Origin: Diadophis punctatus similis
Taxonomy: Eukaryota > Chordata > Lepidosauria > Squamata > Dipsadidae
DNA length: 64,000 nucleotides
NCBI GenBank assembly: GCA_023053685.1
Contig: JALIGW010000001.1
Location: forward strand, 162,170,047 to 162,234,046
Direction of reading: 5' to 3'
Shown: positions 1-10,979 of the stretch, in pieces
How the letters are laid out: each line of letters starts with the position of its first letter
Position numbering within the stretch: the stretch's first letter is position 1
Program-made: the position numbers and the translations under genes
The notes under the pieces: model-generated
What the model was told of the DNA's origin: nothing
Database searches by the model: none
What the model saw: the letters and a program-made list of their open reading frames with translations, nothing else

Positions 1-373
1 AAACAGGACAAAGCAAGTGGGGAAAAATAGTTTCCTTTGCTATATTTCCCGTCTGAATTAGACCATGGCAGGGTCCCTACAGGAGAGCCCTTTTAAGGAT
101 TATGTATTAATAGAAAAGCAACTAACTTACCTCTGTTCCTAAAGCTGTTGCACATAAAAAACAGAGGAGCTCTGACCAACTATCAGAGCCATCATTTTGA
201 CAGTTTTGCTGTACTGTAGTCTGTGGACGCCCCCATGAAATACAAGCATGGGATAAACTGAGCCTGGTTTGTTCTCAGTCTTTTAAGTGGCCACAAACTA
301 CTAGCAAAATTGGCATTTGATCACAAGGCAAGGAGGCATCGAGAAATGTTTCCCCTTTTGCATTTGAGCATCC
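1..373. other. Unannotated non-coding DNA
   Basis: I see no gene, RNA or clear repeat here. The sequence is moderately AT-rich and unstructured up to the purine tract. Confidence 0.5.
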
Positions 374-514
374 AAGAAGGGACAGGAAAGACAAAGAAAA
401 AGAAAAAGAAGGAAAGAGGGGAAGAGAGCAAGGAAGGAAAAAGAAGGAAAGAGGGGAAGGAAGAAGAAAGAATGAAGAAGGGAAGGAAGGAAGGAAGGAA
501 GGAAGGAAGATTAT
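374..514. repeat. Polypurine tract, (GAAA/GGAA)n
   Basis: About 140 bases are almost pure A and G, moving from GAAAA-type words to a regular GGAA run at the right end. The Lys/Arg/Glu-rich and Ser/Phe-rich open frames over it come from the repeat and are not genes. Confidence 0.9.
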
Positions 515-1020
515 AATGAGAGAGAGTGAGGGTCTGAGGTAAATCCTGCCTTAGTACTTGACCACCAGCAGCCCTGCTGCCTTTTGCCATCCCCTTGTCC
601 CCTCCTCTTGACTTCTCGTGAATGGTCTCCCATCCTATCATTGAGGATGCTTTGGTTACAAAGCCAGGTCTCCTCATAAGGAGAGGGACCTACATACATT
701 GCCCTCCTGCACACACCATGAGCAACCTGCCCAAGGAGAGCGAGCACAGCAGCAGTGGGAGCTGGCCATGCCCACCATGCCCATGCCCACCCCAGCCCCC
801 GAAGTCAACCACAATCCTGATGCGGCCCTCATTGAAATTGAGTGACACCCCTGGACTAACATTTGACTGAGTGCTGCATGTCTTGCTCTCAAACTTACAA
901 AGTATGAGCCAAGGTTAAAAAAATTATCAACATGCATATAAGAGCAAAAGTCACATTAATCAAAAGCATGCCAAATGCAAACTTTTACCTTCCAATAAAA
1001 AGTTGTTTGATTCATTGAAA
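515..1020. other. Unannotated non-coding DNA
   Basis: No supported gene. There is a short C-rich run of imperfect CCCATG words near 765-800. The small open frames have no recognisable motif. Confidence 0.45.
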
Positions 1021-1195
1021 CTTCTGTTATTGTGGTTTTTTTCCCAGAGAAAAGACATTAATCAGTATGAGTTGTTTTTTCTAAACTAAAACCTCATTAT
1101 TCAGGTAAAATTTCCATGTTGGCACTTCGCGATAAATAAGTGGGTTTTGGGTTGCAGTTTGGGCACTCGGTCTCTAAAAGGTTTGCCATCATTGC
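1021..1195 (-). mobile_element. hAT-like DNA transposon terminal fragment
   Basis: Read on the minus strand, the block opens at about 1195 with CAATGATGGCAAACCTTTTA and continues into a segment about a GAGTGCCCAAACTGCAACCC-type sequence. I know this kind of 'CAnnGATGGC(G/A)AACC' end from hAT-type non-autonomous elements in reptiles. Only one end is visible and I found no 8-bp target duplication, so the family call is inference. Confidence 0.45.
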
Positions 1196-1836
1196 CCTAG
1201 GATTACACAGCACAATATTGGGAAAAGGCAGGGGCTATATTTTATGCTTCTATGCTCTCCCTAGCACCTTTTGGAGCTCAAACCTGAAGCATGCATATTC
1301 CTAACACAGAGAATAGGCTTGAAATTGTAAGAGATGGCCAGGCTGAGCCCAAGGGTGGGGTCAAATGCATCATCAGTCATGAGTACTTGTATGCCCACAA
1401 GAGATCTAAATCCAGCCCACCCGGAATTCCTTTCTATTCTTAACTCCCGCTAATTTCTCTTGGCCATTAGTTGCTCAAATTCTTGTAGAAAGTTTAAGCT
1501 TGCAATAAATCTTTATACTTGTTTGAAGTGCCTGAATCTCCTGTTTTTCCCAGCGCTTGACAGAAATCCTGCAGGACAGGTAGTAGTCAAAATATTATTA
1601 CCTAAAAAGTATTACAAAGTATACTTACAAAAGTATAAAAAGTATTACAAAGGATTGAAAATTCTACAAAACTAGAGTAAGCAATTTCCACAAAATTGAA
1701 AAATGGGAGAAATCTAAAAAGGACAGTATGTATGTATGCAAAGCTCTCTAAATGCTGACAAGAAAAAAGAATATGTATAGAAGTGGACCCACAGGATCAT
1801 AACTGAAAAAGAAAGAAGATAAACCTCAGAAATGAC
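1196..1836. other. Unannotated DNA
   Basis: No gene. Between about 1590 and 1670 the words AAGTATTACAAAGTATA and AAAAAGTATTACAAAGG form a short degenerate direct repeat. Confidence 0.45.
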
Positions 1837-1925
1837 AGGTAGTCCTTGACTTACGACTGGTCACTTAGAGACTGGACAAAGTTATGACAGATCCCCAAAA
1901 GGTACTTCAGGTTCGGAAGTTCCAA
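1837..1925 (+). mobile_element. Mariner-type MITE, left terminal fragment
   Basis: It begins ACAGGTAGTCCTTGACTTAC, which matches the left end of the complete copy at 8313-9115. Homology fades after about 90 bases, so this is a truncated copy with only one terminal inverted repeat. Confidence 0.65.
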
Positions 1926-2027
1926 TAGCTGCTCTCTGAGGCCATGTAATCGATTAGAAGTTAGAACTTCTTAATTCCTATTTTGTGTCTATATACTCTC
2001 AGAAGGAAATGAATTGAAACTCTAGCT

Positions 2028-2529
2028 CAGTGGTTCTCAACCTTCCTAATGCCGCAACCCTTTCACACAGTTCCTTATACTTTATGGTTCCCAACCATAA
2101 AATAATAAAATTATTAGGAAACTCAGGGGTTGGTTCTAACTTACCTCAGTGCCAGTTTGCTTCCTCCTGCGCTGTGTGGCCGTGCCTCATGGGCGTGCGT
2201 GCTCTTTGCACGCGCACGCATGCGCAGTGCCAAACTTTTTTTAAAAAAATTGCAAAAAAAAGAAAAAGAAAAGCTGAAAACAAGATGGTGATGCATGCAC
2301 AATGCTGGAAATTCAGCTTCTGCGCATGCTTAGAAGTTCCCATGGTACAGATTTTTTTTTTTGCAGTAGTCTATTTGCATGTGGGTGGACCCGCCTGGAG
2401 ACGGATAGAGGAGCAGTGTCTCAGTTCCTAAGACCATCAGAAATATGTGTTTTCCGATGGTCTTAGGCGACCTGTGAAAGGGTCATCTGACCCCCAAAGG
2501 GGTCGCAACCCACAGGTTGAGAACCACTG
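2028..2529 (+). mobile_element. SPIN-like non-autonomous hAT transposon
   Basis: The left end reads CAGTGGTTCTCAACCTTCCT and the right end reads CAGGTTGAGAACCACTG; they are inverted copies of each other at the tips. The subterminal words (CCGCAACCC, GGGGTCGCAACCCACAGG, CCGATGGTCTTAGGCGACC) are those of the SPACE INVADERS (SPIN) hAT family, known from several tetrapods through horizontal transfer. The element is flanked by CTCTAGCT (2020-2027) and CTCCAGCT (2530-2537), an 8-bp target duplication with one mismatch, as expected for hAT. The 502-bp copy has no transposase. Its middle (about 2130-2420) is GC- and A-tract-rich and does not resemble the short SPIN interior I know. A 12-bp stem (2427-2438 with 2456-2467, CCTAAGACCATC) lies near the right end. 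Confidence 0.9.
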
Positions 2530-3299
2530 CTCCAGCTGCTTGTCATGCCATTAGAGGAATTAAATACCTGAGCTTGGGGTAGAAGGTAAGGGATAACTTA
2601 GCTAATTTAAATGAATTCAGGTCTCCATGGCCAGATACATCGCATCATAGGGTAGTAAAGGAACTTTCAATAGGTCAGCACCACATACCACCAAAGGCCA
2701 TGCTTTGTTTTTGTTTTTTGAATAGTAAGAGAAGCCTTCCCTTCCACCACCCCAAAAACAAATTAAACCAAACCAAACCAACAACAACAGCAAGAAAAAC
2801 CCTCCAAATCAGGAATGAGTTAGAACATATTACTTCTGTCGGTTTCCAGGGCCCTGGATCCAGTCCTAAAAATGGGTGAGGAGTTCTCTGCATACACCTC
2901 ATTCATAGTTTTTTTTAAAATATGTACCCAGAAGTATTTTTTTTACATCCTTTAAAAAGAAATGAGCAAGATTAATGGAAATCAGATTAAGCTTGGTTAC
3001 AGCTTGGTTATAGCTGTGTAAAAAGCTGATTTTACTGGAAACCTAGAGATCGTGACACAATATGTATGGGCCTTTCTAAGCAAGAAGATCATCACAAGTT
3101 TCTCTGCTAACATTCTGTAACATGTTCCAGGTTTGGTTCCTCATTGGCACTCATTGGCTTAGTTTATACTCTCTACTTCAGATGTACATAATTTTTACAT
3201 GTAAGAATAACAATAATGAACTATATTTCAAACCTGTAACCCATTCAATCTCAACAGTAACTCACGACAATATGAGGATAAAAATAGTGCATAGTATTC
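2530..3299. other. Unannotated non-coding DNA
   Basis: Nothing recognised beyond short A-rich and CAA-rich stretches near 2760-2800. Confidence 0.45.
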
Positions 3300-3404
3300 T
3301 TCTTATTTTATTTATTTATTATTATTATTTATTATTAGGTTCTTCTATGCCGCCCTACTCCCTAAGGACTCATTTAAATGTATTGACTGCCCAACCAGTC
3401 GACT
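3300..3404 (-). mobile_element. L2-like LINE 3' tail remnant
   Basis: A (TTTA/TTA)n head is followed by TTCTATGCCGCCCTACTCCC. This is the same 3' end motif seen in the longer L2-like copies at 48534 and 59141. Only the tail is present, and a solo LTR has inserted just beyond it. Confidence 0.65.
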
Positions 3405-3409
3405 CTTCT

Positions 3410-3612
3410 TGTTAAGTCAGGTGAGTGAAGAGACTGGAAACAGGCTCCATGCAACAGCTCTTTATTCCAACTATATACAGATCCAGCAGAGAGCCAGTCT
3501 GACAGCTTGCCCTTATATAGGGAGCTGTCAAATGGCTCAGCCAATCAGGGGCTAGTATTTTCCCGCTCAAACAGAGGACCTGGTTGTAAACAGGCACTCT
3601 TGATATGTAACA
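3410..3612 (-). mobile_element. Solo LTR, Ty3/gypsy type
   Basis: This 203-bp block runs from TGTTAAGTCAG to ATATGTAACA and is flanked on both sides by CTTCT (3405-3409 and 3613-3617), a perfect 5-bp target duplication. On the minus strand it carries an AATAAA signal (AATAAAGAGCTGTT) and a TATA-like TATAAGGGC. Its layout matches the LTRs at 38970-39184 and 31165-31388. No internal region remains, so it is a recombined solo LTR. Confidence 0.85.
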
Positions 3613-3755
3613 CTTCTTGAACTAAACGATAAACTAGAGTGACTGTATAAAATGAAGCTAATAATAAAATGCCCTCCCTACAGAGTAGATGTAAAATTGT
3701 TCAGAATATATGTAAGGTGCTTTTAGCTCGTTAAATTACAGTATAAACCTGAATT

Positions 3756-4082
3756 TGTCAGGCAGTGATTTTATATTGCCTGTTACATGTATATGCAGGG
3801 AGATGCATCCCTATCAAATATAGTGGTTTATTCCTGAGCACGTGATTAATATGTTCCTAGTATGCATGTGTACATTCCTTTCTTTGATCCGTCCTTCTTC
3901 TTCAGCTTCTGTAAGGAGCAAGACCTGTTTTTATAGCTAAGATGTGATTAATGAGAATTTATTGTTTTTGTACCGAAATAAATATTTTCTAATTAGAACT
4001 TTAAACTGCGGTTTCTTTTATAATGTCAGAGTTCCAGGGAAAGATCTATTTCGCCTCTGATGAGAGTTATTTTTATCTGTCA
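3756..4082 (+). mobile_element. Solo LTR, unnamed family A, copy 1
   Basis: This 327-bp block runs from TGTCAGGCAG to TTATCTGTCA and is flanked by GAATT at 3751-3755 and 4083-4087. It aligns along its length with the LTR at 8502-8840, including the segment around GTACCGAAATAAATATTTTC, which contains an AATAAA-type poly(A) signal. Two unlinked copies with matching ends and separate 5-bp duplications support an LTR retrotransposon family. I cannot say whether it is gypsy or retroviral, because neither copy has coding sequence. Confidence 0.8.
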
Positions 4083-4087
4083 GAATT

Positions 4088-6292
4088 GTTATATAGAGAA
4101 TACTGTTTGTACTAGCTGCTGACAAGTTAGGTATGGAAAAAAACAAGTAATGACTTTTAAAAATTAGTACGGTATCATATGGGATTCAGATGTTTCCGAA
4201 CAGAATTGCTTTCTATCCGATGTTCTTCTAAGTGAATAAAATATTTTTTCTTCTATAAAAGTATGCAGAGTATTGCTGTAAGTGCTAATAAAAACCATCA
4301 TATATTAAGTGAATGTAGTTATTTGGCATTGAAGGTAAATACAGAAGGTTAATTTTGTTTTAAATGAAATTGAAAACTACAACTAAAATTATTAAAAGAC
4401 ACTAAGGATTTTTTTTCAAGTTAATTGGCAGGGGTCGGGATCAAGGAATTAAAGATGAGAATCTGAAAACATTAAACTTTATTTTTACCTTTCCTTTTTC
4501 TATCTTCATAGACTGAATGGGTTTTTCTAATTATTTGGGAGAAAAATTGTTCCAAAAACACAAGCACAGACTTCACATTTCAACTTGGGGCTTTCTTCTT
4601 CTTCTTTTTTTTTTATGGCTGTACTATAGACCTTGAAAAAATAAGAAGCTTATATTATTATGATAACATTGAGAGTTCTTTTACCTATCAGAATATGAAT
4701 GAAAAGGGGGTATATCAAAATAATGCCCCCAGTGTGGAAAGCAGCAGCAACAGTAGCAAAAAAAGTGAAGGACCCCTTACTCAGCATGAGAAATTCTATA
4801 TATCTTGGAAGGCTTTCCTCAACCTAAACATTATTGCTAAGAAAGGAATAAACAGTTTAAACTGCGATTGCTATTCACTGAGGGCTCACACTCCAAGGGA
4901 TACATAAAGCGGGTCTCTGAAAGCTGAAGTGAAATATTCCAGACATAACTCTTTCTTGCTTGGAGCGGGGCAGACTTTTGAACAACTATTTGAAGAGCAG
5001 TTAGAGAAATCCCACCTCTCCCTGCTCGGGGAGAGCTTTCTCAAGTGAAATGATTGGTTTCGTTCTCATGCCCACAGAGTTGAATCTGTAGTCACAACTA
5101 CTCCCTTGTATAGTAGCAAATATTATTATTCCAGGCAGATATAATTTGATTTAAAAAAAAACAGCCTACAGGGAGGCAAACAGGTTGAGAGACTAATTTG
5201 AATCTTTCAGCTTCGTATGGAAATGAATGAATACTTTGGATATTATTGTCTTTGATCTCAAGAGCAGAACAGGATCCCCAAAATAAGGAACGACAGGAGT
5301 CCATTTAATAAACCAACATACAATTCCTTCTTCGCATTTCCACATTGGGAGCAAATTTGCGATGGCATGGAGCTATTTAGACTAGAGTTACAAATAGATG
5401 TATTCAATTTTACTGTTTTTTTTTAATTCCAAACTTTTCCAAAAATACTCCAATATTGACTTACATATATTTGGAGAAAATTAATGCTGCCTTAAGGCTT
5501 ATAATCTAAAAGATATGGTATACAAGTAGGAAGGAGGAGGAAAACAAAATTTTTATTTCAAGTTTTTAAAACTCTAAAAATAAAGAGACGCTTGTTTGAG
5601 TTGGTTCATTAGACGTTGGAGCATAGCCTTCCATATTCTCTCACACAGCTAACCTATCTTCAAGGAAGACACAGTTTAAACTACTTTTACTCATGGTTGG
5701 CACTGTAGTTTTCCTTTTTCATATGATTCCAAAAAGATAGAAAAACCCTTAGACTAGTGTCTCTGGTCTATGATGGAGGCCAAGAAGTGGAGACAGAACA
5801 GAGATGCGTTTGGGCAGTAGGAAAGCCCTTGTGGGATGAGGAATTGGGGGGGGGGGGTTCCAGTTTGTTTTCAATCAAGGCCCTCCCCCCTTCTTGAATA
5901 AACAGGTTTGCAGTGTTCCTCACACAAATCAAATTATCTTTTGGGATTGTCAGGTTGACCAGTGAACCATGATACATCTATATGATGTTCAGGCATTTGC
6001 CACTGCCTTCAATGATTCTTTTTTCATACACACACACCCGGCTAATTAAATAACTTAATCTTAAAAATCTTTTTTTTAATTTAAAAATAATTTTATTTCA
6101 TTAGCCCTTCTGTCTGAGTTAGATTTCTTGGTAACCATCTTGGGAAAGGCTTGTTTTATTATTTCATTTATACTATTGTAGTTTGACCTTTGACTATTGA
6201 CTTAGTAGTATTGTTCCTTGACATTCGAAGACCTGTAACCTGTCCAGAGTTTTCAGTTCGAAAACTATAAAGTAAACCAAATAAAAAATAAT
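4088..6292. other. Unannotated non-coding DNA
   Basis: About 2.2 kb without a supported gene. Visible features are simple runs: TTCTTC near 4592, a 13-base G run near 5845-5857 and a short CA run near 6028. The small ORFs (for example at 4695-4907 and 5768-5977) show no domain or motif. Confidence 0.4.
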
Positions 6293-6410
6293 CTGTAGCA
6301 CTGGGTTCTTGCCAGTATCCTATTCAAGCACTAACTAGACCCAATCTGCTTACATCAGCCAAGTGATGTCGCTGGCTGAGATACTAACTGCTCTTCCAGC
6401 TACAAGCTTG
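6293..6410 (-). pseudogene. 5S rRNA-derived remnant (pseudogene or 5S-type SINE head)
   Basis: Read on the plus strand, CTGTAGCACTGGGTTCTT followed by AAGCACTAACTAGACCCAA and TCTGCTTA parallels the reverse complement of vertebrate 5S rRNA, where the order is CTACAGCACCCGGTATT, AAGTACTAACCAGGCCC and CTGCTTAGC. Order and spacing are kept with many substitutions and a small gap, so this is an old minus-strand derivative. The internal promoter boxes look degraded. It may be a dispersed 5S pseudogene or the head of a 5S-derived SINE (SINE3 type); I see no SINE body that would decide it. Confidence 0.6.
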
Positions 6411-8312
6411 GTTCAAACTGCTGCTGGTCACTTTTATAGTACTGAATATTTTGGTTACAGGGTATTTGAAAAAAATACTTCTCTGTTCCCCAGCTTTAAT
6501 GATACACAAAAATACACAAAATTCAGGTAGAAATAGCCAGAAAGATCAGGCCACTCTTATCCCCCACATGTCTCCTCTTACATAAACTCTCTAGGAACAG
6601 CAGAGGAAGTCAAGCATGGTTAATTAATCAAAAAACAGGTTAATTATGTGTGTTTATATTAAGCTGTTACAAACCCCAGAAAACTGGTAAAATAATTTTG
6701 TTATAAAAATACAGTTTGGGATGCATCATCCATTATGAACATCTGATCAGAAGAATCTGGAAGCAGTATCAGTCTCTTTCTTTCACTCTTAGTGTTTCCA
6801 GTAATTTCAAAAAAAAGAAGGAAATTATCTTGATTGGTTAAAATTGATCAATGTTATCTTTTCCTATACATAATGGTTTTGATCCTAGCCAACTAGAAAC
6901 TAATAATCATTGTTGAACTGGAACTGTCAAATTGTCCTTTCATCTTTTCAATATTATTCTCAAGTCTTTCTGGAATGCCTTGGAACTTTGTCTGTGGCTG
7001 AACGTTCTGGCCAAGTGAACAAAATACATCAACGCAATCCTGTAAATAGATTTCATTACGTTTTCTGGAACATCCAGTGGTAAAGCCTGCAACCTATGCT
7101 ATTTAAAATTACAAATAAACTACAGGTTTCTATATCTTCCTACTTCAACACAGATGTGCAATATACTTCAAAGTGAGAAAAAATACTAATAGGGAGGATA
7201 CTTTTAAAAAAACTGTCATTTCAAATATTCAAAAAAGAAGGAAAACAATATTTTAATCTTTACTGGAAAAATACTGCCAATATACTTTGATGAACAGCAG
7301 TGGTAGTTCTTCAATGTCCAAAAATGTTGAACGCTGTTAATATTAAATAAAAAAAATTCCTTAGTCCTCCCTCTTTTTTTCTCTCTATAATTTCTAAATG
7401 TGCCAACATATTCATTTTGTAACAACATAGGTATGTTGTGGCCTTCAAACCCCATTAAACATAATTGCATGCTAAAACTGAAAACATTGCAAATTATGTG
7501 CAAACAGATATATACTTTGTGTAAACCTTAGAATTTTGAATGGGCATCCAAAATCCCCAGAATTACCAAAGATTATCTGAAGAAGGATTAAACCCAACAC
7601 GTCATTCCCCTTTCCTGAATTTGGCAGGCTGGTATATGAGCAGAGATCAAAGAGAAGGATACAGAATAGATGACCGGATATAGGAATGGAATTTTCTGCC
7701 CCAGAAATATGATATCAGTCAAAATTGGAATGAACTTCTAGCAGAGAAAATATAATTTAATTTGCCTTTCACTCTGAACAGCTTTTATTCTATTGGCCAT
7801 TTCGAGTTACTCTTGTATTTTCTGGTAAGCCTGAAAAAAAAAGACATGAACACCTTGAACTAAAAGATTCGGAAAAGCTGTTTTTTAAAAGTCCCCCTTC
7901 ACCATAAAACATACTGTATGTGTTGCACTGCACCCGGGGCTCACAACTTAATCCTAAATACGAAATCCTAATGTTCATTGACTTTGCCACAAAAGGGAAC
8001 TTGTAAAGCTTAATGCCCTTCTTTCAGTATCCAGCAAGCCAGACCACAATGTCAAGAGAAGATACTATAGTCCTCCTGTGATAGAAGACTCTCATTTTTG
8101 GGGGACTGGATTAGTATCATGTGGGGAATGCCATGTCTCCCAAATCGCACCAAGGTTCAGCTCAGATCCTTATTTGCTTATGGGATCTGTCTATATATCC
8201 GAAAAATACATGGCATCCTATCAAGTCAAATGCTCAATCTCTCAAGCATCTCAATCCAGGCAATGCATACTTCATGAATCTTGGGCTTTAGTAACTTAAT
8301 TACATGATCTTA
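6411..8312. other. Unannotated non-coding DNA
   Basis: About 1.9 kb of AT-rich sequence with no supported gene or recognised repeat. Confidence 0.4.
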
Positions 8313-8466
8313 TACAAGGTAGTCCTTGACTTACAACAGTTCATTTAGTGACTGTTCAAAGTTGCAACAGCACTGAAAAAAGTGACATGACCGTTTTTCA
8401 CACTTATGACCCTTGCAGCATCCCTATGGTCATGTGATTAAAATCCATATGCTTGGCAACTGACTG

Positions 8467-8876
8467 GTATTTATTTTATTTATTTATTTATTAGTTGCAT
8501 TTGTCACAATGTGGATATTGCCAGTTGTGCATCTCTACTATTTCTAGGTTTACTGTATTTTCTAATCAAGCAGACATGTGATATGTTTTATTGCGCATGT
8601 GTGCATTCCAGGAGTTTGTCTCCTCCTACCTTCTTCTCCTGGAGCCTCGCCTGAGGCAGACGTGAATTCTTAGCTGAGAAAATGTAGCTTATTTAAGGTT
8701 TATATTCTTTTGTTACTTTTGTACTAAAATAAACATTTTGTTAATTAGAATTGAATCTCGGTTTTATTTTCTAAGTATGAATGACTTCAAAGAAGCAACA
8801 TCCTATATCACCTCTTTGATAGGAAAATCGCTATCCGTCAGCATTTGTATGCCGCCCACTCCACAGAGACTCTTTG
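8467..8876 (-). mobile_element. L2-like LINE 3' tail nested in the MITE
   Basis: A (TTTA)n head (about 8467-8493) and TGTATGCCGCCCACTCC (after 8845) are the two halves of the L2-like 3' tail seen elsewhere in the window. They are separated by the solo LTR 8502-8840. Exact outer borders are uncertain. Confidence 0.6.
8502..8840 (+). mobile_element. Solo LTR, unnamed family A, copy 2
   Basis: This 339-bp block runs from TGTCACAATG to CTATCCGTCA with GCATT target duplications at 8497-8501 and 8841-8845. It aligns with 3756-4082, sharing GCATGTGT(G/A)CATTCC and a stretch ending in AATAAACATTTTGTTAATTA with an AATAAA poly(A) signal. It is the innermost of three nested insertions: LTR in LINE tail in MITE. 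Confidence 0.82.
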
Positions 8877-9115
8877 TGATGGTTGCACTGTCCTGGACTC
8901 AAGTAATCACTTTTTGCAACTTTCTGACAAGCAAAGTCAATGGTCAAGCCAGAGTCACTTAACAACCGTGTTACTAACTTAACATCTGCAATGATTCACC
9001 TAACAACTGTGACAAGAAAGATCTTAAAATGGGGCAAAACTTACTTAACACATGACTCACTTAGCAACAGATATTTTGGGCTCAGTTAGTGGTCGTAAGT
9101 CAAGGACTACCTGTA

Positions 9116-10582
9116 GTTCTAGGTATTCCTATTGAAAATCAAGCACATTGAGTTCAAAGAGACTCAGTAAATTAAGAATTGTAGCCTAAGTCATCTAGCT
9201 ATTCTTAGCTAGTCTCCTAATAAATAAATAAATATAAACAAAAAGCCCTAAAGTTGTTTTTGACTGTATGTGAATCAATAATCATAACAATCAATTTCGA
9301 TATTAAGCTGATACTCAACTGAGATCCAATACCGGAACTTCAAACCATCTTTCTTGCCCAGAAAATGATATGTCCCAAAATAAAAGGTTTATAAAAATAA
9401 AAATAAAATCTCCCATCCCTGCCATCTATACCTGCAAAACAAACAACAAAATAAGCTGCAATTAAAAATAACAAGGGTAGAAAAATCAAAGCTTGCTTGA
9501 CTCATGTATTCTGCAACAAAAAGAAGAAAGAAAGAAAGAAATCCATTCCAATAAATAATTAAGTAACCCTCTAAATCCATTATAACCCAAAATGTACAAT
9601 AAAGAAGTAAAGAAGTCAAAAATCTGGCAGGTATCCAAAGCATTATTTCTCTTGACATCTTTTGAAAATGTATCCTTAACAAAGGCTTACTATGTCATCC
9701 AAAGGTCTCAGATCTCTCTAGCTCTCTTGGGAATATGCTATGCACTAAATTTCAGGCCAACAGTTATCAAAGCCACTCTAATGCAAAAGGTGTTTTATGG
9801 CCAATTTAGTAAGGGCCACGGGCTGATATCTGTACCTGCTATTTGTTTCTGTATACCTGTAATTGAATTGCACTTACAAAATGTAGATTCAAATCTCTTC
9901 ACACCAAACAAGTTGCTTGTTTGAGATGGGCAGCTCTATAAATTGAATAAATAAACAATATATAAAACTTTCAAATCACTTAATTTTTCAATTTTTCTAA
10001 GTAATCCTGAAAGCGGAGGAGGATTCTGAACCTATAGAAATCCCTGTAAATAGATTAGGATTTCTGGGGCATGAAAAGGTGAAAAGGAAAACATATCCTA
10101 TTCTTCCCATTAATACCAGTCATTTGGAGAATGTTTTGTTTAATATACTCTTTAGAAGCTCTCTACCAACTCTTTATATAGAAGGAATAATTGTGCTAGT
10201 ACCAACCAAAATGTTTGGTTCAGCAATCTAAGGAATTAAACACTAAACAAAGTAAATGGCATTGTGTCATCTTGTTTCCAAATGTCAGTCTGATGTAGAC
10301 TCATCTAGAAATGGATTAAAGATAGCCACCATATTTACACATTTTCTAATTTCCAAGATGTTTAAAGTCAAGTGCAACTCTTAAGAGTGTATTCTATAGC
10401 CTGGGGAGAAAGGCAAAAAATAGCTTCAGTAGACCTCAATAGGTCAGGCTTCTAACAAATACATCTCCAAAAAGGCCTCTCTGCAGATCTGAATAGCCAG
10501 ATAGTTTCATGAATCACAAGATTTAAAGTAGATGTATGGAATAAATGAAAAGATATATAAGTAAAAATCATAATGAAGTAAT
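9116..10582. other. Unannotated non-coding DNA
   Basis: No supported gene. There are small GAAA runs near 9525 and A-rich stretches. The 110-codon open frame at 9592-9924 has no recognisable motif and I treat it as chance. Confidence 0.4.
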
Positions 10583-10974
10583 TGTTGCTGCGTCCTGCCT
10601 TCAATCCGGTCCGCGCCTGACACGGGAGCCAGGAGTGCCCTGATTGGTTGAGATGCAGCCGGCGCCAACTATAAAAAACCTGTCAAAGTGCCAGGTATGC
10701 TGCTGCTATGTTAGCCAGGCAGCCACCTCGTTAGCAGTCATTGTTAGCTGAATAAAAGCTGTTAACCTTTAAGAATGTCTCCCCTCAGTTTGTAGCCCCA
10801 AGCCGGGACCTTTCATTTGTGAATTAATATTGCATTAAAGAAAGCTGTCGGACTAATTAACATTGGGACTTATTACAGCTGGGAATGAACATAATTCACA
10901 GCTGTTAAAATAAAAAGAAGTTTTTGGGACTCCGTTTGTGCTTTATTATTTATCAGGAAGCCTAGGTCAGAACA
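10583..10974 (+). mobile_element. LTR-like block, probable solo LTR
   Basis: The block starts TGTTGCTGCGTCC and can be closed at GTCAGAACA, giving TGTT...AACA tips. The flanks are GTAAT (10578-10582) and ATAAT (10975-10979), an imperfect 5-bp match. Inside are a TATA-like CTATAAAAAACC (about 10670) and AATAAAAGCTGTT (about 10752), in the order TATA then poly(A) signal expected of a plus-strand LTR. The right border is uncertain; an alternative end is the CA at 10815. Confidence 0.55.
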
Positions 10975-10979
10975 ATAAT

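Larger units (their letters stand above)
8313..9115 (+). mobile_element. Mariner-type MITE with nested insertions
   Basis: The left end is TACAAGGTAGTCCTTGACTT and the right end is the inverted AAGTCAAGGACTACCTGTA, giving terminal inverted repeats of about 20 bp and a TA target duplication. The arms carry the degenerate ACTTAACAAC/CACTTAGCAAC words typical of this family in squamate DNA. There is no transposase. The body is split between about 8467 and 8876 by a LINE tail, which itself contains a solo LTR. Confidence 0.8.

Noticed and set aside
321..677. Ser/Phe/Leu-rich and Lys/Glu-rich ORFs over the purine tract
   Set aside because: They are translations of a polypurine microsatellite, with mirrored frames on both strands.
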